The notes under the pieces: model-generated | The model's input: the letters and a program-made list of their open reading frames with translations, nothing else | Database searches by the model: none | Told to the model about the DNA's origin: nothing | NCBI RefSeq assembly: GCF_017875955.1 | Contig: NZ_JAGINK010000001.1 | Location: forward strand, 129,001-193,000 | Length of the DNA: 64,000 nucleotides | Direction: 5' to 3' | Origin: Pseudomonas sp. BP8 | GTDB lineage: Bacteria; Pseudomonadota; Gammaproteobacteria; Pseudomonadales; Pseudomonadaceae | Shown: in pieces, positions 55,496 through 64,000 of the stretch | Layout: every line of letters starts with the position of its first letter | Position numbering within the stretch: position 1 is the stretch's first letter | Program-made: the position numbers and the translations under genes

Positions 55496-56602
55496 TCAGA
55501 GCCTTACGCTGGCAAACGTCGATTCGTTGCGCGCCTGGCTCAGCGCTGCCAACGGCCCGCTGTGCGGCGACAGCGCCATCGCTTGTGGGATTGGCATCAT
55601 CGCCACTTGCTGGGCGGTGTTGGAGCCCACGCGTTCATCACGCGGCGGAATGCCGAAATACTCGCGGTAGCACTTGGAGAAGTGCGGGGTGGAGACGAAG
55701 CCACACACCGACGCCACTTCGATGATCGACATCGGTGTCTGCTTGAGCAACTGCCGGGCACGGATCAGACGCAGCTTGAGGTAGTAACGCGACGGCGAGC
55801 AATGCAGGTACTTCTGGAACAGCCGCTCGAGCTGGCGACGCGACACCGCGACGTACACGGCGAGTTCATCCAGGTCGATCGGCTCCTCGAGGTTGGCCTC
55901 CATCAGCGCGACAATCTCCTGCAGCTTCGGCTGGTTGGTGCCGAGCATGTGCTTGAGCGGCACGCGCTGGTGGTCCTGCTCGTTACGGATACGCTCGTAG
56001 ACAAACATCTCCGAGATCGCTGCCGACAGTTCACGGCCGTGATCGCGGCTGATCAGGTGCAGCATCATGTCCAGCGGCGCGGTGCCGCCGGAGCTGGTGA
56101 AGCGGTTGCGGTCGAGGGTGAACAGGCGGGTGCTCATGTTCACCCGCGGGAAGGCTTCCTGCATCGAGGCCAGGCACTCCCAGTGCACGCTGCAATCGAA
56201 ACCGTCGAGCAGGCCGGCGCAGGCCAGTGCCCAGCTACCGGTACACACCGCGCCGAGGCGGCGCGACTGACGGGCCTGGGATTGCAGCCAGGTCACGTGC
56301 TCACGGGTCACGGTGCGCTGGATACCGACGCCACCGCAGACGATCACGGTGTCGATCGGCGGCGCGCTGTGCATCGCCGCATCCGGGGTGATCTGCAAGC
56401 CATCGCTGGCCCAGACCTGGCCGCCATCGACGGTCAGCGTGTGCCAGCGATACAGCTCGCGGCCAGACAACTGGTTGGCCATGCGCAGCGGCTCGACGGC
56501 CGAGGCCAGAGAAATCAGGGTGAAGTTGTCCAGAAGGAGAAATCCGATGGACTGGGGTGCTGTGCGGTTCTGGGATGGGTTCCCGGAGGTGGACGACGTC
56601 AT
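55496..56602 (-). CDS. gbdR: Choline/betaine-catabolism transcriptional activator GbdR
   Basis: The 368-residue AraC-family regulator has an N-terminal GATase1-like domain (IGFLLLDNFTLISLASAVEPLRMANQ, GAVCTGSWALACAGLLDG) and two C-terminal HTHs (LAVYVAVSRRQLERLFQKYL and IEVASVCGFVSTPHFSKCYREYF). GbdR senses betaine or dimethylglycine and activates gbc, dgc, sox, cho and related genes; here it lies between the iron-import set and sdaB. Identity rests on family pattern and location beside sdaB-choXWV. Confidence 0.92.
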   Translation of the reverse strand: MTSSTSGNPSQNRTAPQSIGFLLLDNFTLISLASAVEPLRMANQLSGRELYRWHTLTVDGGQVWASDGLQITPDAAMHSAPPIDTVIVCGGVGIQRTVTREHVTWLQSQARQSRRLGAVCTGSWALACAGLLDGFDCSVHWECLASMQEAFPRVNMSTRLFTLDRNRFTSSGGTAPLDMMLHLISRDHGRELSAAISEMFVYERIRNEQDHQRVPLKHMLGTNQPKLQEIVALMEANLEEPIDLDELAVYVAVSRRQLERLFQKYLHCSPSRYYLKLRLIRARQLLKQTPMSIIEVASVCGFVSTPHFSKCYREYFGIPPRDERVGSNTAQQVAMMPIPQAMALSPHSGPLAALSQARNESTFASVRL

Positions 56603-57071
56603 CGCGATTTCTCCTCACACAAATGCAGGGGGTGCCTCAGGCGGGCACTGATTTTGTAATGGCCCCAGTTCGCTTGCGGGGGCTTTGGTCTTTACAACGC
56701 AATTGGCGTGCCTGAAATTGAACGGGCATCCAATAACTTCTAAAAGCGACCTTTCAGGCCTGATAATTGGGACATTTCCTACAACCTGTCAGGGGACTAA
56801 AAGCGCCGTGGCAGGGCATCTGCTGTGTTGCTGTGAGCATTTAGGTAGCAGTGGGTGGGAACATGTCCGTCAACGACAGGTTTAACTGTCACCGCCTCAG
56901 TATCTGCCTGCTGCACAGTTAAGTTGAAAATGCAGATGACCGGCGCACCAAAACAGAGCATCAACATCATTTCGGCGGTACAGCCATTCGCGGGGCAAGC
57001 CCGCTCCTACAGGAGCGTTGTGCCCTGTAGGAGCGGGCTTGCCCCGCGAAGGTGTCTGCAGCAATTGCAGT
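56603..57071. other. Intergenic region upstream of gbdR
   Basis: No gene is supported here. It contains a hairpin GGCCCC/GGGGCT followed by tttggtcttt (56661-56693, terminator-like on the plus strand). The inverted pair TTAACTGT (56882-56889) / ACAGTTAA (56915-56922) with a 25-base spacer looks like a regulator site, next to a GACAG/CTGTC hairpin. A REP pair is at 56987-57050. The gbdR promoter must be in the right-hand part near 56603-56700. Confidence 0.5.
56987..57050. repeat. REP pair (type A, inverted)
   Basis: Two inverted copies separated by about 16 bases lie downstream of sdaB. Confidence 0.88.
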
Positions 57072-58448
57072 TCAGCACTCGATCGCACTGACCGCCAGCC
57101 CGCCGCGCGAGGTTTCCTTGTACTTGTCGTGCATGTCGGCGCCGGTATCGCGCATGGTGCGGATCACCTGGTCGAGCGAGATGAAGTGTTCGCCATCGCC
57201 ACGCAAGGCCATTTGCACCGCGTTGATCGCCTTTACCGCAGCGATCGCATTGCGCTCGATGCACGGCACCTGGACCAGGCCACCGACCGGGTCGCAGGTC
57301 AGGCCGAGGTTGTGCTCCAGGGCGATCTCGGCAGCGTTCTCGAGTTGCCCCGGCGTCGCGCCGAGCACTTGCGCAAGGCCTGCGGCGGCCATGGCGCAGG
57401 CCGAACCGACTTCACCCTGGCAACCGACTTCGGCGCCGGAGATCGAGGCGTTCTTCTTGCACAGGATGCCCACCGCGGCAGCACTGAGGAAGTAATCCAC
57501 CACGTTGGATTCATCGACCACATCGGAGAAGCGCATGAAGTAGTGCAACACCGCCGGGATGATCCCCGCGGCGCCATTGGTCGGCGCGGTGACCATGCGC
57601 CCGCCGGCGGCATTTTCTTCGTTGACCGCCAGGGCGAACAGGTTGACCCACTCCATGGCGCTCATGGTCGAGCCGATCACGTTGGGCTTGCCGATCTCCT
57701 GCAGGCTGCGGTGCAGCTTGGCAGCGCGCCTGCGCACATTGAGCCCGCCAGGCAGCAGGCCCTCGTGCTTGAGACCGTTGTTGACGCACTCCTGCATGGC
57801 CTCCCAGAGCTTGAGCAGGCCGGCGCGAATCTCGGCTTCGCTGCGCCAGACCAACTCGTTGGCCATCATCAATTGCGACACGCTGAGGTCGTTTTGCTTG
57901 CACAGGCGCAGCAGTTCGGCGGCGCTGTTGAAATCGTACGGCAGCACGGTCTGGTCGGCGTCGAGCACGCCGCTGGCAGCCTGGGCTGCATCGACCACAA
58001 AGCCGCCTCCGACCGAGTAGTAGGTGTCCTGGTGCAGCTCGCCGTGCTCGCCTTCGGCGATCAGGGTCATCGCATTGGGGTGGTACGGCAGGTTCTCGTC
58101 CAGCAGGAGCATGTCCCTGGCCCAGACAAACTCGATGGGCAGGCGATTATCCAGCTTGAGCAGGTTGGTTTCGCGCAGGTCGGCGATCCGCGGGACGATC
58201 TGGCTGGGGTCGATGGCGTCCGGCCACTCGCCCATCAGGCCCATGATCGTGGCGTGGTCGGTGCCGTGCCCGACGCCGGTGGCCGACAACGAGCCGTACA
58301 GGCGCACCTCGACGCGCCGCACCTGCTCCAGCTCGCCGCGCTCGCGCAGACCCTGGACGAACAGCGCGCCGGCGCGCATGGGGCCGACGGTGTGTGAGCT
58401 CGAAGGCCCGACACCAATCTTGAACAGGTCGAACACGCTGATGGCCAT
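57072..58448 (-). CDS. sdaB: L-serine ammonia-lyase (iron-sulfur type)
   Basis: The 458-residue enzyme deaminates serine to pyruvate, the last step for carbon entering through GlyA. Beta domain: FDLFKIGVGPSSSHTVGPMRAGALF; alpha domain with conserved cysteines near TCDPVGGLVQVPC and GAEVGCQGEVGSACAMAAAG, which hold the [4Fe-4S] cluster. The gene sits between gbdR and choXWV, as in P. aeruginosa, where the copy in this position is called sdaB. Confidence 0.94.
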   Translation of the reverse strand: MAISVFDLFKIGVGPSSSHTVGPMRAGALFVQGLRERGELEQVRRVEVRLYGSLSATGVGHGTDHATIMGLMGEWPDAIDPSQIVPRIADLRETNLLKLDNRLPIEFVWARDMLLLDENLPYHPNAMTLIAEGEHGELHQDTYYSVGGGFVVDAAQAASGVLDADQTVLPYDFNSAAELLRLCKQNDLSVSQLMMANELVWRSEAEIRAGLLKLWEAMQECVNNGLKHEGLLPGGLNVRRRAAKLHRSLQEIGKPNVIGSTMSAMEWVNLFALAVNEENAAGGRMVTAPTNGAAGIIPAVLHYFMRFSDVVDESNVVDYFLSAAAVGILCKKNASISGAEVGCQGEVGSACAMAAAGLAQVLGATPGQLENAAEIALEHNLGLTCDPVGGLVQVPCIERNAIAAVKAINAVQMALRGDGEHFISLDQVIRTMRDTGADMHDKYKETSRGGLAVSAIEC

Positions 58449-58688
58449 GGTCGCTTCACCTCTTGATGGGCTTGTCTGGCCGCGCCATATGGGCGACCCC
58501 GCAGCTGCTAGTCTGAAACCGGCGAGCTGCCGCTAATGCACGCATCATCGGGCTTTTACCCCTGCCCTCGCCGTCTGCAACCGACGTAGTTTTGTCCGAC
58601 CGCGCCGCACTGATCCGGCCTTGTTCACGCCGCTTTCTGGCGAGCCGGTGACGCAAAAACGCGGTCGTGGGGGAGGAAAAATCCAGTT

Positions 58689-58736
58689 GCGACATTGCCC
58701 GTACTGGATGCGACCCATCCTGTACTGGATACGACC
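58689..58736 (+). promoter_or_regulatory. Triple direct-repeat operator upstream of choX
   Basis: GCGACAT (58689), GCGACC (58710) and ACGACC (58731) are spaced exactly 21 bases; GTACTGGAT precedes both the second and third (58701 and 58722). They lie 155-200 bases before the choX ATG. Helical-turn spacing and likeness to the gbc and cdhR sites suggest an AraC-type activator, probably GbdR. The remaining 58449-58890 gap shows no gene. Confidence 0.55.
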
Positions 58737-58890
58737 CTACCAGTAGGCGATTGCCCGGCGCTGGAGGATTATCGAAAGCGACTCGTATTGCACGGCCTCG
58801 CATCCTGCCCTCTGCAGGCCTGGTCGACCGGACCCTGAGAAACCCCGGCGGCCCACGCGAACCCGAAGAAAAAACTACAGGAGTCCACCC

Positions 58891-59838
58891 ATGAAAGGTT
58901 CACCCTCGCTGTTGCTGGTCGCGTTGCTCGCAGCACCGTTGCTGGCCCAGGCCGCAGAACCCGAACAGTGCCAGACGGTAAGGTTCTCCGACGTCGGCTG
59001 GACCGACATCACCGTGACCACCGCAGCCACCAGCGTCGTGCTCGAAGCCCTCGGCTACAAGACCCACACCACCATGATCTCGGTACCGGTGACCTACAAG
59101 TCGCTGGCGGCCGGCAAAGACCTGGACGTGTTTCTCGGCAACTGGATGCCAACCATGGAGAACGATATCAAGCAGTACCGCGACGCGGGCACTGTCGAGA
59201 CGGTACGGGCCAATCTGGAGAACGCCAAGTACACCCTGGCGGTGCCGCAGGCGCTGTACGACAAGGGCCTCAAGGATTTCGCCGACATCGCCAAGTTCAA
59301 GACCGAACTCAAGGGCAAGATCTACGGCATCGAACCGGGCAACGATGGCAATCGCACCATCCAGAGCATGATCGACAAGAACGCCTTCGGCCTCAAAGAC
59401 GCCGGTTTCTCGATCGTCCAGTCCAGTGAAGCAGGCATGCTCTCGCAAGTCGATCGAGCGCAGAAGCGCGGTGATGCGCTGGTGTTCCTCGGCTGGGAAC
59501 CACACCCGATGAACACCCGCTTCAAGATGCAGTACCTGACCGGCGGGGATGACTTCTTCGGCCCCGATTTCGGCAAGGCGACCGTGCTCACCAACACCCG
59601 CAAGGGCTACACGCAGGAGTGCAGCAACGTTGGCCAGCTGCTGAAGAACCTGTCGTTCGACCTCAAGGATGAAAGCACCATGATGGGCTATGTCCTGGAC
59701 GACAAGATGAAGCCCGAGGCGGCCGCGCAGAAGTGGCTCAAGGCCAATCCAGGCAAGCTCGACACCTGGCTGGCGGGGGTGACCACCGTTGATGGCAAAC
59801 CGGGGCTGGAGGCGGCCAAGGCCAAGCTGACGCAGTAA
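58891..59838 (+). CDS. choX: Choline/betaine ABC transporter substrate-binding protein
   Basis: The 315-residue periplasmic protein has a signal peptide ending at LLAQAAEPEQ. Aromatic residues of FSDVGWTDITVTT, FLGNWMPTMEND and FLGWEPHPMNTRF form the quaternary-ammonium cage known from ChoX/ProX. It is about as long as, and clearly related to, CaiX. It is first in choXWV. Confidence 0.95.
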   Translation: MKGSPSLLLVALLAAPLLAQAAEPEQCQTVRFSDVGWTDITVTTAATSVVLEALGYKTHTTMISVPVTYKSLAAGKDLDVFLGNWMPTMENDIKQYRDAGTVETVRANLENAKYTLAVPQALYDKGLKDFADIAKFKTELKGKIYGIEPGNDGNRTIQSMIDKNAFGLKDAGFSIVQSSEAGMLSQVDRAQKRGDALVFLGWEPHPMNTRFKMQYLTGGDDFFGPDFGKATVLTNTRKGYTQECSNVGQLLKNLSFDLKDESTMMGYVLDDKMKPEAAAQKWLKANPGKLDTWLAGVTTVDGKPGLEAAKAKLTQ

Positions 59839-59910
59839 TGGCACTACCGCGGGGCGGGACCGTGCCCGCCCCGGACTGATTCCAATCTATGCAGGTGGAA
59901 GCTCGCTATT

Positions 59911-60756
59911 ATGCTTATTGATCAGAAAATACCCCTGGGACAGTACATCGCGTCGTTCGTCGAATGGCTGACTCAGAACGGCGCCGACTACTTCGATGCC
60001 ATCGCTCAAGGCCTGGAATTCATGATCCATGGGGTCACCAGCGCTCTGACCTGGTTCAACCCCCTCGTCCTCATTGCCCTGTTCGCCGCCCTGGCTCACT
60101 TGATCCAGCGCAAGTGGTCGCTCACCGCATTCGTCGCCCTGTCGTTCCTGCTGATCCTCAATCTGGGGTACTGGCAGGAGACCATGGAGACCCTCGCCCA
60201 GGTGACCTTCGCCACCGTGGTGTGCGTGGCCATCGGCGTGCCGGTGGGCATTCTTGCCGCGCACAAGCCGATGTTCTACACCGCCCTGCGGCCGATCCTC
60301 GACCTGATGCAGACGGTGCCGACCTTCGTCTACCTGATCCCGACCCTGACCCTGTTCGGCCTGGGCGTGGTACCGGGGCTGATCTCGACGGTGGTCTTCG
60401 CCATCGCCGCGCCGATCCGCCTGACCTACCTGGGCATCTGCGATGTGCCGCAAGAACTGCTCGATGCCGGCAAGGCCTTTGGCTGCTCGCGGCGCCAGTT
60501 GCTCACGCGGATCGAACTGCCGCACGCGATGCCGAGCATCGCCGCTGGCGTGACCCAATGCATCATGCTCTCGCTGTCGATGGTGGTGATTGCTGCCCTG
60601 GTGGGCGCTGATGGTCTGGGCAAACCTGTGGTCAATGCACTGAACACCGCCGATATCTCCCTCGGCTTCGAAGCGGGCCTGGCGATCGTGCTGCTGGCGA
60701 TCATGCTCGACCGTATCTGCAAGCAACCGGAAGTCACGGTAAGGGGTGAGGCATGA
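59911..60756 (+). CDS. choW: Choline/betaine ABC transporter permease
   Basis: The 281-residue permease has about six membrane helices and the binding-protein-dependent transport loop (ICDVPQELLDAGKAFGCS). VPVGILAAHKPMFYTALRPIL and LVGADGLGKPVVNAL are typical for ProW/ChoW. It overlaps choV by four bases. Confidence 0.95.
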   Translation: MLIDQKIPLGQYIASFVEWLTQNGADYFDAIAQGLEFMIHGVTSALTWFNPLVLIALFAALAHLIQRKWSLTAFVALSFLLILNLGYWQETMETLAQVTFATVVCVAIGVPVGILAAHKPMFYTALRPILDLMQTVPTFVYLIPTLTLFGLGVVPGLISTVVFAIAAPIRLTYLGICDVPQELLDAGKAFGCSRRQLLTRIELPHAMPSIAAGVTQCIMLSLSMVVIAALVGADGLGKPVVNALNTADISLGFEAGLAIVLLAIMLDRICKQPEVTVRGEA

Positions 60757-61931
60757 GCATCATTCGGTTCGAAGACGTCGACGTCATTTTCTCCAACAAG
60801 CCGCGCGAGGCCCTGGCCCTGCTCGACCAAGGCCAGACCCGCGAGCAGATCCTCAAGCAGACCGGCCTGGTGGTCGGGGTCGAAAAGGCCAACCTGGATA
60901 TCAACAAGGGTGAGATCTGCGTGCTGATGGGCCTGTCGGGCTCAGGCAAGTCGAGCTTGCTGCGCTGCATCAACGGCCTCAACACGGTCAGCCGTGGCAA
61001 GTTGTTTGTCGAGCATGAAGGCAAGCACATCGACATCGCTCACTGCACCCCGGCGGAGCTGAAGATGATGCGCACCCAGCGCATCGCCATGGTGTTCCAG
61101 AAGTTCGCCCTGATGCCCTGGCTGACAGTGCGCGAGAACATCAGTTTTGGCCTGGAGATGCAGGGCCGTCCTGAGAAGGAACGGCGCAAGCTGGTCGATG
61201 AAAAGCTCGAGCTGGTCGGCCTTACCCAGTGGCGCAACAAGAAGCCCGACGAACTCTCCGGCGGCATGCAGCAGCGCGTGGGCCTGGCCCGAGCGCTGGC
61301 GATGGATGCCGATATCCTGCTGATGGACGAACCGTTCTCGGCGCTCGACCCACTGATCCGCCAGGGCTTGCAGGATGAACTGCTGGCGCTGCAGCAAAAG
61401 CTGAACAAGACCATCGTGTTTGTCAGCCATGACCTCGATGAGGCGCTCAAGCTGGGCAGCCGCATTGCGATCATGAAGGACGGGCGGATCATCCAGTACA
61501 GCAAGCCCGAGGAGATTGTGCTGAACCCGGCGGACGAGTACGTGCGCACCTTTGTCGCCCACACCAACCCGCTCAACGTGCTGTGCGGGCGCAGCCTGAT
61601 GCGCACGCTGGACAAGTGCAAGCGGATCAATGGCTCGGTGTGCCTGGACCCGGGTGGCGATTCGTGGCTGGACCTGGGTGAAGGCGGCGCGCTCAAGCGT
61701 GCGCGGCAGGGCCAGAATGGCCTGGACATGCAGAACTGGGCGCCGGGGCAGGATGTCGCGCTACTGGACCGCAGGCCGACGGTGGTACATGCCGATATCG
61801 GCATGCGCGAGGCACTGCAGATTCGCTATCAGACGGGCAACAAGCTGGTGTTGCAGGAGAACGACCAGGTGGTCGGGATTCTCGGCGATACCGAGCTGTA
61901 TCACGCGCTGCTAGGCAAGAGTCACGGGTGA
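60753..61931 (+). CDS. choV: Choline/betaine ABC transporter ATP-binding protein
   Basis: The 392-residue ATPase has Walker A GLSGSGKSS near residue 70, Q-loop FQKFALMPWLT, signature LSGGMQQRVGLARAL and Walker B ILLMDEPFSALD. The C-terminal extension of about 110 residues corresponds to the CBS-type regulatory region of ProV-like proteins. It energises ChoW for ChoX and probably CaiX. Confidence 0.95.
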   Translation: MSIIRFEDVDVIFSNKPREALALLDQGQTREQILKQTGLVVGVEKANLDINKGEICVLMGLSGSGKSSLLRCINGLNTVSRGKLFVEHEGKHIDIAHCTPAELKMMRTQRIAMVFQKFALMPWLTVRENISFGLEMQGRPEKERRKLVDEKLELVGLTQWRNKKPDELSGGMQQRVGLARALAMDADILLMDEPFSALDPLIRQGLQDELLALQQKLNKTIVFVSHDLDEALKLGSRIAIMKDGRIIQYSKPEEIVLNPADEYVRTFVAHTNPLNVLCGRSLMRTLDKCKRINGSVCLDPGGDSWLDLGEGGALKRARQGQNGLDMQNWAPGQDVALLDRRPTVVHADIGMREALQIRYQTGNKLVLQENDQVVGILGDTELYHALLGKSHG

Positions 61932-61937
61932 TGCCAT

Positions 61938-61960
61938 TGGGGCCGCTGTGCGGCCCCAAA
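61938..61960. terminator. Bidirectional terminator between choV and hisF
   Basis: TTGGGGCCGC-TGT-GCGGCCCCAAA is a 10-bp GC stem closed by T/A runs and serves both converging genes. Confidence 0.85.
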
Positions 61961-61967
61961 TGCCGGC

Positions 61968-62738
61968 TCAGCGAACAACGATTCCGCGCGCCGCCATATA
62001 GGCCTTGGCCTCAGGCACCGTGTACTCGCCAAAGTGGAAGATACTCGCCGCCAACACCGCACTGGCGTGCCCTTCAACGATGCCGTCCGCCAGGTGCTGC
62101 AGGTTACCCACACCACCGGAAGCAATCACCGGAATCCCCAGCGCGTCGCTGATGGCCCGCGTCACACCGAGGTCGAAGCCGTTCTTCATGCCGTCCTGAT
62201 CCATGCTGGTCAGCAGGATCTCACCGGCACCCAGGCCTTCCATCTTCTTCGCCCACTCCACCGCATCGAGCCCGGTAGGCTTGCGCCCGCCATGGGTGAA
62301 GATCTCCCAGCGCGGCGCTTCGCCCGGGCCGGAAACCTTCTTGGCATCGATGGCAACGACAATGCACTGCGAACCAAAGCGCTGCGCAGCCTCACCGACG
62401 AACTCCGGGTTGAACACCGCCGCGGTGTTGATCGAGACCTTGTCGGCACCGGCATTGAGCAGGTTGCGGATGTCTTGCACGGTGCGTACACCACCGCCGA
62501 CGGTCAGCGGGATGAACACCTGGCTGGCCATGCGCTCGACGGTATGCAAGGTGGTGTCACGGCCATCGACGCTGGCGGTGATGTCGAGAAAGGTAATCTC
62601 GTCAGCACCCTGCTCGTCATAGCGACGGGCGATCTCTACCGGGTCGCCAGCATCGCGGATGTTCTCGAACTTGACGCCCTTGACCACCCGGCCGTTGTCC
62701 ACGTCCAGGCAAGGGATGATGCGCTTGGCCAGTGCCAT
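61968..62738 (-). CDS. hisF: Imidazole glycerol phosphate synthase cyclase subunit HisF
   Basis: The 256-residue beta/alpha barrel begins [21 protein letters not shown] (ATG 62738, GAGGAG upstream) with catalytic Asp11-equivalent in CLDVDNG and Asp in [15 protein letters not shown]. It forms the cyclase with HisH and makes imidazole glycerol phosphate in histidine synthesis. hisH, DUF2164, hisA and hisF follow one another on this strand. Confidence 0.97.
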   Translation of the reverse strand: MALAKRIIPCLDVDNGRVVKGVKFENIRDAGDPVEIARRYDEQGADEITFLDITASVDGRDTTLHTVERMASQVFIPLTVGGGVRTVQDIRNLLNAGADKVSINTAAVFNPEFVGEAAQRFGSQCIVVAIDAKKVSGPGEAPRWEIFTHGGRKPTGLDAVEWAKKMEGLGAGEILLTSMDQDGMKNGFDLGVTRAISDALGIPVIASGGVGNLQHLADGIVEGHASAVLAASIFHFGEYTVPEAKAYMAARGIVVR

Positions 62739-62748
62739 GTGTCGCTCC

Positions 62749-63486
62749 TCAGCCTTGGTAGGCGTCGCAGAAGGCCTGGGCCTCGGCGACATCCAGAGTG
62801 CCTTCGTAGATGGCACGGCCGGTGATCGCGCCGACGATGCCCGGCGCCTTGGCGTCGAGCAGGGCCTTGATGTCACCCAGGTTGTGGATGCCGCCGGAGG
62901 CGATCACCGGGATACGGGTGGCTTCGGCCAGGGCCTTGGTGAAGGGCACGTTGCAGCCCTGCATCATGCCGTCCTTGGCGATGTCGGTGTAGACGATCGC
63001 CGAGACGCCATCGGCCTCGAAGCGCTTGGCCAGGTCGATGACCTGCACCGAGCTGACTTCAGCCCAGCCGTCGGTGGCAACGAAGCCGTCCTTGGCGTCC
63101 AGGCCAACAATGACCTTGCCTGGGAAAGCCTTGCACGCTTCGGCAACGAACTCAGGCTGCTTGACCGCCTTGGTGCCGATGATCACGTAGCTGACGCCCG
63201 CCTTGACGTAGTGTTCGATGGTTTCCAGCGAGCGAATGCCGCCGCCGATCTGGATCGGCAGGTGCGGATAGCGCTTGGCGATCGCGGTGACCACTTCGCC
63301 ATTGACCGGCTGGCCTTCGAAGGCGCCGTTGAGGTCAACCAGATGCAGGCGGCGGCAGCCACCCTCGACCCACTTGGCGGCCATGCTCACCGGGTCATCG
63401 GAGAACACTGTGGAGTCTTCCATGCGGCCTTGGCGCAGGCGTACGCAGGCACCGTCCTTGAGATCGATAGCGGGGATAATCAGCAT
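62749..63486 (-). CDS. hisA: Phosphoribosylformimino-AICAR-phosphate isomerase HisA
   Basis: The 245-residue barrel isomerase begins [17 protein letters not shown] with the catalytic Asp in IPAIDLKDG and the second in [14 protein letters not shown]. It lies 10 bases upstream of hisF. Confidence 0.97.
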   Translation of the reverse strand: MLIIPAIDLKDGACVRLRQGRMEDSTVFSDDPVSMAAKWVEGGCRRLHLVDLNGAFEGQPVNGEVVTAIAKRYPHLPIQIGGGIRSLETIEHYVKAGVSYVIIGTKAVKQPEFVAEACKAFPGKVIVGLDAKDGFVATDGWAEVSSVQVIDLAKRFEADGVSAIVYTDIAKDGMMQGCNVPFTKALAEATRIPVIASGGIHNLGDIKALLDAKAPGIVGAITGRAIYEGTLDVAEAQAFCDAYQG

Positions 63487-63513
63487 CTTGGCAACCTGTC
63501 TAATCGTTGGAGT

Positions 63514-63774
63514 TCAGGGCTTCTCGAGCGCCCACAGGTCGCTTTCGATGCTCTCGAACCGCTCCTTGAGGTGCAGCTGAACATCGGCAATCGCCCTGTT
63601 GTAGTAATGGGGTGCAATTTCCTTGCTGAACAGGTCGAGGACCTCGGCCACCTCGAATGACCCCAGCTCAAGCTCGAAGCGGTCTTCGAGAAAGCGCTTG
63701 AGCGTATCGAGCGCTTCACGCTCCTGCTCGGGGGCCAGGGTTATGATCGGTGCCTTGGTCCGCGACTTGCTCAT
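63514..63774 (-). CDS. DUF2164 family protein
   Basis: The 86-residue charged protein (EQEREALDTLKRFLEDRFE, FEVAEVLDLFSKEIAPHYYNRAIADVQ) is usual between hisH and hisA in Pseudomonas. Function is unknown. Its ATG abuts the hisH stop. Confidence 0.85.
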   Translation of the reverse strand: MSKSRTKAPIITLAPEQEREALDTLKRFLEDRFELELGSFEVAEVLDLFSKEIAPHYYNRAIADVQLHLKERFESIESDLWALEKP

Positions 63775-64000
63775 TTACCAGCGCCCATCCCAGGCAGCGA
63801 AGTTCTGCAGCAACTGCAGGCCATGGGTGTGGCTCTTCTCTGGGTGGAACTGCACGGCAAAGCGCGAACCTTCGGCCAACGCTGCAGCGAAGTCGACGCC
63901 GTAGTGGCCGCGGCCGACTACCTGGCCTGGCTTGCCGGCGTTGATGTAGTAGCTGTGCACGAAGTAGAAGCGCGCGCGGTCGGGGATGTCATGCCAGAGC
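63775..64000 (-). CDS. hisH: Imidazole glycerol phosphate synthase amidotransferase HisH, C-terminal part
   Basis: The frame runs off the right edge; about 75 C-terminal residues are present. [10 protein letters not shown] and [21 protein letters not shown] contain the catalytic His and Glu of class I glutamine amidotransferases. The N-terminus with the nucleophilic Cys lies outside the window. Confidence 0.95.
   Translation of the reverse strand, partial: LWHDIPDRARFYFVHSYYINAGKPGQVVGRGHYGVDFAAALAEGSRFAVQFHPEKSHTHGLQLLQNFAAWDGRW

Overview
The window is a chromosomal segment of a Pseudomonas of the P. putida group. This is inferred from the high-GC coding, the many REP palindromes built on cgcggggcaagcccgctcct, and a gene order (hisH-hisA-hisF / choVWX / sdaB / gbdR / carnitine genes / dgc genes / gbcAB / glyA-soxBDAG-purU / fdhA) that is the known glycine-betaine and carnitine catabolic region of that group. 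No tRNA or rRNA gene and no CRISPR array was seen.

Layout. 1-8.1 kb: end of a GST gene, creB-creC-creD (minus strand, with a candidate cre-tag before creD), a retropepsin-like Zn_protease-family protein, a PlsC-type acyltransferase, a PuuP-like permease and a DUF2780 protein. 8.4-13.5 kb is accessory: a DUF6124-DUF3077 pair preceded by a candidate structured RNA, two short RHS-core proteins (the first carrying four PPxY motifs), fdhA, a HigB/HigA-like toxin-antitoxin pair and an 89-bp tandem repeat array. 14-30 kb: purU, soxGADB, glyA, ltaE, two chemoreceptors flanking zapA and a ZapB-like gene, then gbcB/gbcA. 30-34 kb: a third RHS-core protein and a DnaA-box-rich segment that runs from non-coding repeats into etfB/etfA. 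34-45 kb: dgcB, dgcA, a DUF5943 gene, a metal-site-degenerate M19 protein, an LprI-like protein, cdhR, caiX and the carnitine genes.

46-55.4 kb holds the most unusual set: a YddA-like ABC protein, a PqqL/FusC-type M16 lipoprotein protease and a YddB-like TonB-dependent receptor. The receptor has an extra STN signalling domain and is accompanied by FecR and an ECF sigma gene behind a Fur-like site. This matches protein-piracy import systems (Fus of Pectobacterium, YddAB-PqqL of E. coli), but here with cell-surface signalling. The sigma gene carries a one-base frameshift inside its region-4 helix-turn-helix. 55.5-64 kb: gbdR, sdaB, choXWV, hisF, hisA, DUF2164 and the end of hisH.

How the genes work together: ChoXWV imports choline/betaine, and the orphan binding protein CaiX probably feeds carnitine to the same permease. 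CdhA/C/B convert carnitine to betaine. GbcAB, DgcAB with EtfAB, and SoxBDAG strip three methyl groups to give glycine. PurU, FdhA and GlyA dispose of the C1 units, and GlyA plus SdaB take glycine through serine to pyruvate. GbdR and CdhR are the regulators. A recurrent (A/G)CGAC(A/C) half-site, often repeated at 20-21 bp, lies before several of these units.
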